Below are positions 50,801 to 61,437 of a stretch of 64,000 nucleotides of DNA, piece by piece. The notes under the pieces are model-generated. The model was not told the DNA's origin and ran no database searches. It saw only the letters and a list, made by a program, of their open reading frames with translations. Location: assembly GCF_047495875.1 (NCBI RefSeq), contig NC_092459.1, positions 39,544,490-39,608,489 on the forward strand, given 5' to 3'. How positions within the stretch are numbered: the stretch's first letter is position 1; each line of letters begins with the position of its first letter. Position numbers and translations under genes: made by a program. This DNA is from Pithys albifrons albifrons (taxonomy: Eukaryota > Chordata > Aves > Passeriformes > Thamnophilidae).

Positions 50801-52536
50801 TAACCAGAAATTTCTGAGAGCATGGAATAAACATTGGTAGTACCCTGAGCCATCTTGCTGTGGAAAAGCCATCTGGTGTTTAAAAGCAAAGTTTATTTTA
50901 AGAATAAACTAGTAAATAGGAGAAGTCCTGAAGATTGATATTCTGAAGATGGTATAAGCAATTATAGTTCATTCAGAAGCTACAAATCCACCATCCTGGC
51001 TCTGTGAATGTTGTAGTGAGGCACTAGAGCAGTGAAATGGAAAAGTGACACTTGAAAGATTCATCTCCCAAAGGAGAAGAATGAACTCAGGCCAAGTACA
51101 AGAAATAGGAGATGCCAATATATTTTGAATTATTCCTAATGGTTGTAGATCTTAAAAAGTTAACTCAGCAGTCAGGAATATAGATGAGCTGGAATCTGAG
51201 TTGCACATCCAAACCTAGTTGCTGCTTCTCTTAGAAACCTCTGCATAAAACAAGAAATGCATAGGACAAAATGGTGAGATCCTAGAGGAAAGCTTTCTGA
51301 AATACGTCCTATACATCTTCCTCAGTGCAGTGGAATAGGATGAGTCTTTCTGGCAAATTTGGTCACTTTTTCAGTATTTGCTTCCTCTAAAACTAATACA
51401 GTGATGTAATCTGTACTCACTTCAAACTGAACAGTAAAAGAGAGAGAATAAGGCTATCATCTGTCCATTTCTGTGTTGCTGTTACTTGACTTAGCCATCA
51501 AAAAGTGTGTTCTCTCACCATTCCTTAAGGGAACATGGACAAACAACTTGTTTTCAAAGGTTGCACCTGTGTTTGTTCTCAATTTGCATATTCCTATATG
51601 TGTTAAGAAAGTTAACCCTGCATTGAGTATGGATACAGGAAGACAGAGTGGGTAATAACATCCTGCTCCTCCACAGAGATGGAAGGTAGATTTGGGATGC
51701 TACCTTAGTGAATGTCTGAAACTTCTACATGTATTTTTGTCTTTCACAGCCCATTTCAAGTAGGTATGGGGAATTCTGGGAACTTGGCAAGTAAAAACAG
51801 AGGTCCAGCAACATTTTGTGCAGTTTGGAAACAGGTAACAAAGAACTTTGTGGACTTGGACCCATTCTGGCTTGTCTCTGCTGACAATTGGAAATGTTAG
51901 TGGTGGAGTTTAAGATTCACAGGAAATTGAAAGAGAGGAAGGGACAGGAAGGGATAAATAGCAAGTAAGATCTGAAAAAGGCTAGGGAGAAAAACAAAAG
52001 GACTGAAATTGAGACATGGCAGAATGCACATATCATAATATGGAGGGGGAAAAAAGGCAGCTGCCAATAATATGAAACAGTACATGAATCCTTCTAACTT
52101 CTCCTTGCTGGCACCTTTCTTCCTTATAAACAGCATTTAACAAGAATTAATACTGAAATCAATAGGGATTACTTTCAGAGTCGGGTACTACTGGTTGTGA
52201 CTAACGGCAGAATCAGGCCTTTATTTCTAAAACAAAAAGCAAGCTGAACATCAAAGATGAAAATATATCACTTGAGCTATATAGCAAGGCGATCTCCGAA
52301 GTCAATCTAGACTGTGCAACTCTTGTCATCTTCATATTCCTAATTAACTCTGAGTAGGTGTCATGTTCCACTTTTACCTACTATTATTTTTTGATGGTTA
52401 CAGAATCTCTATGTGCTTAATGTTTTTTGTAGCATAGAGAAAGTTGAGATATGCCAAAATTTCTAAGAAATTAGGTGAAAGTTGACATCTTGAAAAACTT
52501 TTAAAAGTTTACTTTCAAGTAGTTGATGTGATGTGT

Positions 52537-52591
52537 TTGGGTTTTTATTTGTTGTGGGGGTTTTTCTTTGTTTTTGTTTGTTTGTTTTTTA
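52537..52591. repeat. GTTT-rich low-complexity tract
   Basis: Alternating GTTT, GGGTTTTT and GTTTG units over 55 bases. It is the reverse complement in kind of the A/C-rich tract at 32.9 kb and of the CAAAA tract at 55.66 kb. A simple low-complexity tract. Confidence 0.75.
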
Positions 52592-53689
52592 TTCTTCTGT
52601 CACTGATACACAGTCATACTTTTCCTTGCTGTATTTTCTGTGTCAAAGTAGCCTTGGAACAGCCAACAAATACAAGTGAATGATCAGTTCATTTTGTTCA
52701 CTACTTATGAATAACTATAGAAATATTACTTGGGTTTTATGCATAGGGATTTCCATTTTTAATCACATTTCTCTGAACCTTGTTGCTGCATTGCTTTGTT
52801 ATGTATTCAGTCATTGTAGTAGATGCTAGTTACATTTGAAGACTCATTTCTGATTTTATATTTGAAATATTTCTAATGTGTCATATTCCAGTTTGATTTT
52901 CATCAATTTCTCACAGAAACAATTTCTCACAATAAAATAAAAATGATATATGGTTCATATGGTACCCAGAATACACTGGTATGCTAGTATGTCTACTTTA
53001 ACCTACTAGTTTGTGGAATAGGTGGGCTTTTTGTAGAGAAACATCCCCATATACTGCAATTTTATGTGAAACTAAAGCAAAAGACATTCTCTAGGATCAC
53101 ACCTAGTCCACTGCAGCTAGTCCATGAAACTACATTAAAATAAGCCCATTTTAACAACCACCCAAAAATGAGTATAATGTTAATGCTGGATCCTTAGCCC
53201 AGGTGTTTGGCTCTACAGATCCATTCCCACTGTGCAGCTTTACTTGATACTGCTGATGTAGTCACTGTGTATGACAAGAAACAAAAGGGAGAAAATATTC
53301 AAAACCCAGCTGTTTCCAGGAGCAGGATCAGTCTAATTTCAGAGAAGATTCATGGAAGATTTCTCTAGAATATAGTAGAATATTATAATATCCAATAGAA
53401 TTTCAGAAAGTCTGCTATCTTTGCTACAGAATCCCTTAGGATGGTTCAAAAGCCTGTAGGAAGTATATAATTTTCTCAAATTATGTAAATTATTTCAGAG
53501 TAATTTCTATAGGAAATAACTGGTGGTATCCTTATTAAATCCTTCAGGACTTTTCCATGAGGGAGGGATTTCTGTACTTTGGAGATGAAGCTATAGCATT
53601 TTATTAACTCTGCTGAGTTTATGCACCTAATACTTAAGCAGATTAATAATGTGTGTGGCAGAGATCTTGGGGCAACTTCACAGGGCCAG

Positions 53690-53830
53690 TAAGAATAATA
53701 GTTAGCTGGTAATACAGCTACAGCATTGAGCCTTTAATTATAATTAATTTATTAAGGTAAAAGGCGCAAAAAGTGTTTGTAATTGTAGTCGTTCTTACCC
53801 CCAATAAGGCTTTCATTTTATTGGTTTGTC
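53690..53830. other. Candidate conserved non-coding element (TAATTA cluster)
   Basis: Around TTTAATTATAATTAATTTAT there are three overlapping homeodomain cores. They are followed by AAGGTAAAAGGCGCAAAAAG and GTAATTGTAGTCGTTC, which contain surviving CpGs. The block is non-repetitive and non-coding in all frames. This texture is what vertebrate developmental enhancers often show, but conservation has not been tested. Confidence 0.35.
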
Positions 53831-54674
53831 CCATATTTGAGTTCAAAAACCAGCAGGAAAACATTGTAAATTGACCAGTCCTGAGCTCAGATCTTCAACT
53901 GTTTATTTTGTGATCCTTAAAGTAATGTGAAGAACTTGCAAGGGAACTAAGAATGCAAATTATCTACCAGTATATATGAGTGTCACTGTGCCCTTAGACA
54001 TTTGGTTTTGTTTTATTCCAGGGGGTCAAAAACAAGCCTTAAAAACCAGTCACTTTCTTACTACCTGTTACACTAACCTCCTAATTTGTGGGCATCTGCC
54101 TAACAAACTCCTTTTACCTACTTCCACACACAAACTGAAGTGTGCATTGGCATTTAAATATTAGAATGGCTTTTCCACTTAGATATGGCCCCCAATAGTG
54201 GCATGAAATATTGAGCAAGCATTGGATACATAGTACTTTTCATTTAATGAACTGTTTCCTTATTATTTTGCAAAGCCTGCATAAGACGTTTTCATGGTTT
54301 AAAAAGTGTCCTGCATCCTACTTCATAGGAAGGGGACCTCATTTAGATTAACCTGTGACTTCAACAGCAGGTGGTAGACAGAACTAACTGCTTCAATTAT
54401 GGCTTTTGTGCATGACTTTCATGTGTTGCTAAGATTATCAGAGGAACCTGATTACATCCCCTTAGACGCAATTGTTGGCACAATGATTAAGCTGTTATTT
54501 TTTCTTTTTTTTTTTCCTCTTTCTTTTTTAAACTGGAAACCTAAAGAGCTTTTTGGCATGAAGCAAAAGCACTGTGTGCAGAGATCAGTGAGATAGTGAG
54601 TATCATTGCCCTGTAGCTTATCTTCACATATACAGCTCCCTGGTGGATCCCTATGATAAACATTATTGGAACAA

Positions 54675-54785
54675 TTAGCTGCTGCTGACATAGAATCCAA
54701 ACACAATGGCAATGGCCAGCAGCACTGAGCCAAATATCATGGAGCCAAAACCCATAAAAAAGCAACACCAAGCTACTCTTCCCAT
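54675..54785 (-). CDS. Candidate 36-residue membrane microprotein ORF
   Basis: Read on the minus strand, ATG at 54,785-54,783 opens a 36-codon frame ending in TAA at 54,677-54,675. The predicted peptide has a short head with Arg3, Trp6, Cys7 and Cys8, then an almost unbroken hydrophobic run from about residue 9 to 33 (core IFGSVLLAIAIVFGFYV), and a Ser-Ser-Ser tail. It therefore looks like a single-pass membrane peptide of the size class of known small regulatory membrane peptides, though I do not recognise the sequence. A stop (TGA) lies directly before the ATG, so the frame cannot extend upstream without splicing. The start context is mediocre (T at -3, G at +4). Gly/Ala/Ile/Val-rich composition is unusual for a chance frame in such T-rich DNA, but frames of this length are common by chance. 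Unconfirmed; no promoter or transcript evidence. Confidence 0.22.
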   Translation of the reverse strand: MGRVAWCCFFMGFGSMIFGSVLLAIAIVFGFYVSSS

Positions 54786-54879
54786 TCAACTGCTGTCATA
54801 AAACCCTCCCAGTGCTATGTTTGCATAGCTGGCTTCACCGATATGGCACCTAAACACAAAAGGAGAAGCTGCAGCACTT

Positions 54880-55080
54880 GTCTTTGTTTAGCTGAAATTA
54901 CAAGTCATTGAATTAGTATGTCATCTTTATTGCGCTGTCATGCAGCAGAGGTGAGGAAGGCTCTTGGTAATGGATGGAAGAGTTTGATGGCCTAAAAGAC
55001 AGGCTCACAGATGGCTGTCAATATAAAACAGTTTGCCCTCTTTTTTAAAAAAGAGAAGGGGAAAAAACCGCTGCATGGAA
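54880..55080. other. Candidate conserved non-coding element next to the small ORF
   Basis: The sequence around TTTATTGCGCTGTCATGCAG, GGTGAGGAAGGCTCTTGG, GTTTGATGGCCTAAAAGACA and ACAGATGGCTGTCAATATAA is complex, retains a CpG-containing word and lacks simple repeats. It lies just upstream, on the minus strand, of the 36-codon ORF and might be a promoter or enhancer for it, or an unrelated conserved element. The judgement is from texture only. Confidence 0.25.
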
Positions 55081-55597
55081 TAGGTCTCTGCTGATCTGTG
55101 TAGCTTTAACTAACAATATTTATGTAATGCTGATCTTGGAGGAGTCGAGGGCTAGAAGGTGAACCAAGACTTTGTCTAGAGATTAGGACTTAGAAGTGCA
55201 TGCTAAGCCATTTAAAAAAATTTAAATATCAGTGAGGCAGCATGACCCAAAAGGTGAAGCAGGAAAGGTCTTGCTTGGAGGAAGCTCTTGCCGCTACCCT
55301 TGTGTAGGGAAAGGTACCCTTGTGTGATTCTGCAGCAGCAGCAAAATTCTCATCAGCAGAATCAATGGAGATGCAAAGCAAACTGAGGAGAAGAAATTAT
55401 TTGTACATTTTAAGGAGCACTGTGATGTGATATTCTCTTTTCTTCTCTATTTAAACAATAGGTAGGAAAAAGACATTGCTGATCAAAGTTTGCTGTTAGG
55501 GTCCAAGATTAATGCTGAACTGTGCACAAAGTGTCTTTTTCACCTGGAACACAAGACCACTTCTTACCTGGTGCATACTTCATGCTGGTTTCTCAAA

Positions 55598-55630
55598 CTG
55601 AAGTTATTTACTGAAATTATTTACTGAAAG
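55598..55630. repeat. 13-bp tandem duplication
   Basis: CTGAAGTTATTTA (55,598-55,610) and CTGAAATTATTTA (55,611-55,623) differ by one base and are followed by CTGAAAG, the start of a third copy. On the minus strand each unit ends in TTTCAG/CTTCAG, giving three successive splice-acceptor-like words upstream of a good donor-like site (CCAG|GTAAGAAG, GT at about 55,567-55,568). Confidence 0.8.
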
Positions 55631-55660
55631 CCTAAATTACTCTAGTCAGTCAAGTTTTGT

Positions 55661-55710
55661 AAAAAAACAAAACAAAACAAAACAAAACACCACACACAAG
55701 CAAAAACCCC
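55661..55710. repeat. (CAAAA)n / CA-rich simple repeat
   Basis: Seven A followed by repeated CAAAA units to 55,688, then CACCACACACAAGC. A simple A/C microsatellite. Confidence 0.9.
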
Positions 55711-58700
55711 ACATATTTTTCAACCAGGTCAGTTTTTTCAAGAAGCATGAATAAAAGACTATTCAAGCCCCTTGTTGAAGTTGTCCAACATCTCCAATAC
55801 AAGGTTGCCAGTACCTTCAATTAAGATTGCTACTGTCTGCTCCTTCCCTTACCCCCACCAATTTCCTTGACACCTCTTGGCATTGTAGTCTGAGTAGAAA
55901 TAATCTGATGAGTCTGAGAGCTGTGAAATGATTTCTCCCTAGTCAGAACTGTTTGACTAGTGTGGGTAAAAACTGTTCACAGAGAAGTTACCACAGGAAG
56001 GAGCCATCCAAGACCAATGGGATGCTGCACCACATGAATTCAGGCTTGGATATAAGAGAAAGAGCCACAGAGCATTCCTACAGTCTCCCCCTACACCACA
56101 TTTGGCTGTTTTCTATCTGGACAATTTGTCCTTTATTCATGAGAATAAAGGTGAAAATCAATTGCATGTTATTTTCATACTCCCCATCAAGATAGTTATT
56201 CATTGCCTCAGAAGTGATAGTGTACATCTAGTGGTGATAGCAGCATTTCTAGAGATTCTGAAAATCAGTTGTAATTTCAAAGTGCTGCATTTGAGTAGCC
56301 TTTTCCTCACCGTACTGCATCCAGGGCTTTGTTTGCAAGAGCAGGCTGAAATGCTTTTAAAACAAGCACTCCTGTGTGCTATTGTTTCCTTCTTCCTCTT
56401 TGGGACAGCTGAAGGCCACCAAGGCCTGTCCTCAGGGCTCTCCATATAAAGGTGAGCAGATACAAGAGCTATGCAGGAGGAGCACATGAGACAGGACTAG
56501 TGCTGTGGAGGCATTTGAGATAAAGAATCATAACATGACAGGAAAACATATTCTGATAATAGCTGCCTTAAGTGGGACCTGACACTTCTCAGGAGAAAAT
56601 GTCTTCAGTTTCACATTCCCTGAAATCTTTATCTTTGGGATGGAAAAATGAGTAATTCGGAAGATACCTTGAAATTTGTGAATATTGTGCATTATACCAT
56701 AGTGAAGCGAGTTGAAATTAGTGCCTGCATTAAGTCTTATAAATGTCTACTTAATTTTAGCCAAACACCAGGAGTCTCAGTTATGTGGTTTAGGATGTTT
56801 CAATTAAAATGTGGGTGTTTTTGCCTTAGATAGTATGCAGCATACTCAGATTTCAAGACATTTGCTTGTACATTCTTGAAATGCTATCACAGACCACCTA
56901 CTACAATATTTTTTGCACTGTCTGGCCAAACAAAATATAAAAACATGAAGCAAATGAAGAGGGAGACTCTCATTCTCTATTTGTTTTTCTTTCCTTTTTA
57001 TGCTGCCTAATGTATCTACCAAAAAGTACTCTGTATTAAGCAATCCAGAATTAAGACATATGGATGTCATCTGTAAAAATTCCTCAGAGATAAAGTCTTC
57101 TGTTTCATTTGAGGAATCCATCCAATATCAATGACCTTTCAATTTAGGGAATACTTAATGTGGTTAACTAGATATGATATACTTTGGGGATGCTTTTTAT
57201 TGCATACATCTGAGTTAAGATACACCTTGTAGGGAGAAAATCATGAAACAGCACTCTATTGAGGGCTAAAGATGAATGATGGTCTTTAAGACATTTGTTT
57301 TGGTTAAATACAAAGTAAAAGGCACTGTCATATTCAAGCCCACAGTGTTATTAAGGCATAAGAGATGAGGACTGAATTCAGTCTCACTTAAATCAATGGG
57401 AATTTCTCCTGCTACTGTAGCAGCTGAATTTGAATCATTATGGTTAAATGGGCTCTTTTTTAATCATAAAATGCTTTGAGTCATAACAATATGTATTAAT
57501 CCTTCTCATTAATTCTTAAAGGGCTGTGTACCAGGCCACTTTAGGTGGTGTAACTCTTCTGGAAAGCAAAGCAAACCTGAGTGTATTTTGAGAATAGATT
57601 TTAAAATTACTCAGGTCTTGTATTAGGTTTATTCATTATTATAAACAGTGAGAAGGTTTATAATATAACAGTGAGCAGCTGTATCACAGAAACTTTTGTG
57701 TTTTCTGAATTTAATATTTCTTACATTCTTTTTTCTGTTGGTTTTTATTTGCTTATAGCTTTGCAGAAATAGTTGGAATATCACCTATGGGAAAGCTGAA
57801 GCAAACAAATCATTTTTCTGAGGGTCTGCCTTCTCATCAGTCAAATTTTAGTGTAATTAGATTTCTTTTGCTAACTAGCTGTATCAATAAACAGAGATGC
57901 CTGGAGTTGTGAATGGGACGAATCTGTTTGCATACCATTAACTGATTTAATGCATTAGCTTTTTGGCACTTGTTCTTTCCTCTCTTACAATTCTGACATC
58001 TTTTTCCTAGAGTATTAATATTACATTTCCTTTGTAGTCCTATTCTCTTCCCATGGCTATGCTTTACTTCTCTTAAAACCTTTGCCCTTGACTTTGCTAC
58101 CTGCCTTACTAGGGAGAAGCACTCTGCTGGGACAGACTGTCAGTGATGTATGTAAAGCCCTAATTTATGCCTCCTTTTAAGATATCCCCAAACACGTGGA
58201 TTGGCACTAGATACCAATGTAAAACTTTAAAAAAAACCTAAATCCAAAAGCAACTCACTGTTGGTGACTCTGTTTGCTGTTAGGAAATACCTCCTTCTAA
58301 ACAACATTTCTGCTACCAAAATTGTATTGTCATCATACTGCTATCAGATTTAATCTCCTCTTTGTGCATTCTTTACATCAGACTGCTAAATTTCAAACAT
58401 TATTCTTTAAATTTATTATGTGACCATATGAAGTAATGGAATAGTCTAAGCAAGCATTTTTTTATTTTCTTTGGTAATGATGGAATTTTTTTAACTAATT
58501 AAAAGATTTTTTAAACAAATTAAAAAGTATAGTTACTTACGTATAGTTGTATAATTCAAAAGATAACACAGAGTCTGGTGTTTTCTCAACTTTGTTCATA
58601 TAACAAATTTGTTCTAAAACAGTTATAGATTCACTTACTAGATCTTTTTTTGTTTACATCAGCCACAGTATGGTTAGACAGCTACATCCAGTATCCTCTG

Positions 58701-59856
58701 CTTCTTTTTTATGGTTTTTGCTGGATTTCATTCTTAGTATTGGAACTACTCCTAAGCAAACTTCCAAAATTATTTATCTATTGGAATACACGGTAAATCC
58801 TTGAGATCACCTAAACCCCAATTTTTATGGGTTAGAAGATGTACTTATTAAGCTGACCTTGAATTTTATGTAAAGGATTTAGTTTTGATTCAGTAATTTC
58901 TTAAATTATATATGTTTTAGTGGCATTTAATACTTAAATTTTACTGCTGTTTCCTACCCGTCATTCATCTGGCATATTTCCAGGACTTGGAATGCAGAGC
59001 ACTGTTCATTCCTGTCTGGCTGCTTCTACCTGAAGGTGGTCATGCACTAGGGACTGAATCTGGGAGCACAGGCACTTCTGTACTGTATTTTTGAACAGGA
59101 GCCAGACACTTCCCCACTATATTCTGAACTTGAAATTGGCAGTTCCAGGATATGGGGTTTTTATAGTGATGATGACTTGATCCAACAAATTAGCTGTCTG
59201 ATACATACCAGACTTAAAATATTTAGGTTTAATTCAGTATGTTTGGATTTCAGCCTAAACTTTGTGCCCATTTCCAGAACTGGGATCTGCCCTCAAGATT
59301 TATCACCCACTACAGCTATGCTAAGCTAAAACTACTACAATCACTAATTTTGCTTGAAAGAACACCCACATTCTTCATCAACATAGTTTCTGTCTATAAA
59401 ATAATGTTCACAGTATATATGTGGATGTTTTTCAAGCTTTATTTACCCTTTTCTGTGTCTTTAAGGAAATGTTAGCAGGGAAAAGCATACACTAAATGAG
59501 CTTGCAGTATGTGAGCAGATGACATAGATGTCCAAGGAGTGATGGGGATCAGCTCACACACTTTTCAGCTGAGCATATGTGTAAAAACAAAAACAAACCT
59601 TACTTTTTTTTCTTAGAAAGCACCATGTATTTCAGGCAGTTAGGCAGTAACAGATGTTGGAGACTCAGTAGGAAGCTAGATGTATGCTGGGATGTCACTC
59701 AACTCCCCTTAACAAGCTGCTGTGTTGGAGAACCAGTCTCTATACAGGCTATGCTTAGTGTCTCAGAAATAAGATGACACTAAAATAACCAGCTTCCTAT
59801 GAATACCAAGTCCCTCTTTTAAAGAATATACTACTTGGGGGCTGTGAGGGGAGAAA
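55711..59856. other. Non-coding, nothing firmly recognised
   Basis: No supported gene. The two overlapping frames at 56,102-56,449 (+, 115 codons) and 56,200-56,487 (-, 95 codons) lack any domain and shadow each other. The 57,370-57,440 stretch includes CTTAAATCAATGGGAATTTC, a phrase similar to that at 52.15 kb, possibly an old dispersed repeat. The 57,900-57,965 stretch (GACGAATCTGTTTGCATACC) has octamer-like and homeodomain-like words. Confidence 0.45.
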
Positions 59857-59886
59857 GTGTGTAAGTGTGTGTATGTGTGTGTGTGT
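59857..59886. repeat. Interrupted (GT)n microsatellite
   Basis: GT units with AA and A interruptions over 30 bases. A short dinucleotide repeat. Confidence 0.9.
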
Positions 59887-60419
59887 ATAACTTTGCCTGC
59901 AAAAGTATTGCATGAGAGAAAGACTGTCTTTGTTGTAATTTCAGTAATTTTAATTTTGGATAGTGGCAGTATTGCATTTGTTATAGAAGAATTTCATTGA
60001 GAATTGTTATGAAATATGATCCCTCTGCACTTCTGATTGACATAGCTTCAGGTAACATGCTGTAGCATGTCAATAAAAATCTATCTGGCATTAAATAACA
60101 TTTGAAGATGGATATTCTCCATATTTGAGAAGCCAGTACAAACATAGTAATTCACTGTAAAACTGAAGAAACACATACTACTGAGTTCTGATGTGGAGTA
60201 AAGCAGCAATTACAGCAAACTACTGTACCAATCACAGAAACTGCAAATATAACATTAAACTGGGCTGGATGATATGGTATGGTATAAGCCAGGCCAAAGA
60301 AAGGAGGCTTCATATGGCATGAACAATTGTTATTGACTATAAAAAAGATGTTTTCATGCCTGGTATGATAATGAGTAAGGTCATACTTGACCACATCAAA
60401 GTACCCTGAAGAGTATAAT

Positions 60420-61010
60420 TGACAGATATCTATCTGGCTTCAAGAGACCGAGCACAGTGACGCTGGGGACTCAGAGACATCTGAGTACTGAGGGTTGTAC
60501 AAGGGCTTAGTCTGAGAGAGATGCAGGACTTTGGAAATTTAAGCAAGGAATTTTATGATTTTCTTTCAATTACTTCAATTGTTTGGACCTATCTCTGTGG
60601 CATGCCTGGGATAGGTGTTTTTGAACAATTTAGTTTTGATTTGGCTGTGGTATTTTCTTGTTTTTCAAATAAACATCAATTTATTGAAGACCTTTTGGAT
60701 CTTAAGGCTGTTTGGAGGAATATTTACTGCAGTCTGGTCCTTGGCACAAGGGAAACAAACTTCTTACCTTAGGCAAAAGACAGAAGAGAAGGCTGACGGT
60801 ACCTGACCTGGGGCACTTTGTCACAGGTGCTGAAGGTGTCACCAAAAGGCTGACTGAAGTCAGTGACAAGCAAGAGGATGGCTGGGGAACCACAAGGGAT
60901 GACAAGATTAGGGATCTTCTGGTTAGCATTCACAGACCACTTCCCTCAGTAATCACACAGGTATCAGCAGTCCTGGCATGGGATGATGGGGAAAGACATT
61001 AAGAACTCAC
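60420..61010. other. GC-richer patch, possible old LTR or repeat
   Basis: About 590 bases are richer in G and C than the flanks (GACCGAGCACAGTGACGCTG, GACCTGGGGCACTTTGTCAC, GGATGGCTGGGGAACCACAA). They include CAAATAAACATC near 60,665, which contains an AATAAA signal. Length, composition and the polyadenylation signal would suit a decayed solo LTR on the + strand, but I found no matching terminal repeats or target-site duplication. Three overlapping frames (60,521-61,002 + and 60,702-60,929 -) show no known domain. Confidence 0.25.
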
Positions 61011-61351
61011 TGAATGAGAGAGATCCCTTTTTTCTGCAAACCAATATAATCCCTGATGCAGCAGGATAATTTGCAGAGCACAAATGTTTTTGTCCTTTTT
61101 GCCCCACCTCCCCCTCCTCCCCCACTTGCCAATATTTTAAGACATTTCCAAAAGTAATGGGGAGTGGGTGTTGGAGAGTTGTATTTGCTTTATAGTCAGC
61201 TTTACATATAACAAATGAGCATTCCATTTCTCCCGGGAAATAAGTAAATTGTATTGAAATTGAAACAGAGGCAGAAAAGAAGTAAGTGCTTTGACTTGAA
61301 CCACAGAGGGAGATTACAAGAGAACAGAGATTAAAATGCAGAAACGCTTAC

Positions 61352-61437
61352 ATCATGCCAGAGCTTTGTGCGCTGCACCTCCCTTTCTCAATGCCTGGAA
61401 TTGATGCTTCTTTCTTCTGGGACAAGCGAAGCTGCTG
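61352..61437 (-). other. Candidate 86-bp exon
   Basis: Read on the minus strand, a strong pyrimidine tract TTTCTTTCTTTCAG ends at 61,438 and is followed by 86 bases to a donor-like AT|GTAAGCG (GT at 61,351-61,350). The enclosed block starts CAGCAGCTTCGCTTGTCCC and is open in one phase over its whole length, beginning Gln-Gln-Leu-Arg-Leu-Ser-Gln-Lys-Lys and continuing as a polar, Ser/Lys-rich peptide without low complexity. It retains CpGs (TTCGC, AGCGC), and its composition differs from the T-rich flanks. Together these suggest a spliced exon, coding or non-coding. I do not recognise the peptide. If real, the window lies in an intron or at the edge of a minus-strand gene. Confidence 0.3.

Larger units (their letters stand above)
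44771..53685. other. AT-rich non-coding stretch, nothing firmly recognised
   Basis: About 8.9 kb without a supported gene. Listed separately are a CTTT/poly-T tract (47,841-47,879) and a GTTT-rich tract (52,537-52,591). A 12-base microexon-like configuration lies at 45,401-45,412. A phrase at 52,150-52,230 (ATCAATAGGGATTAC, GGTACTACTGG, GGCAGAATCAGGCC) reminds me of an old dispersed amniote repeat, not verified. Frames such as 46,202-46,399 and 51,897-52,136 show no family features. Confidence 0.5.

Noticed and set aside
56102..56487. 115-codon + strand frame overlapping a 95-codon - strand frame
   Set aside because: No recognisable domain, the two frames shadow each other, no start context or splice sites support either, and frames of this length occur by chance in 64 kb on six frames.
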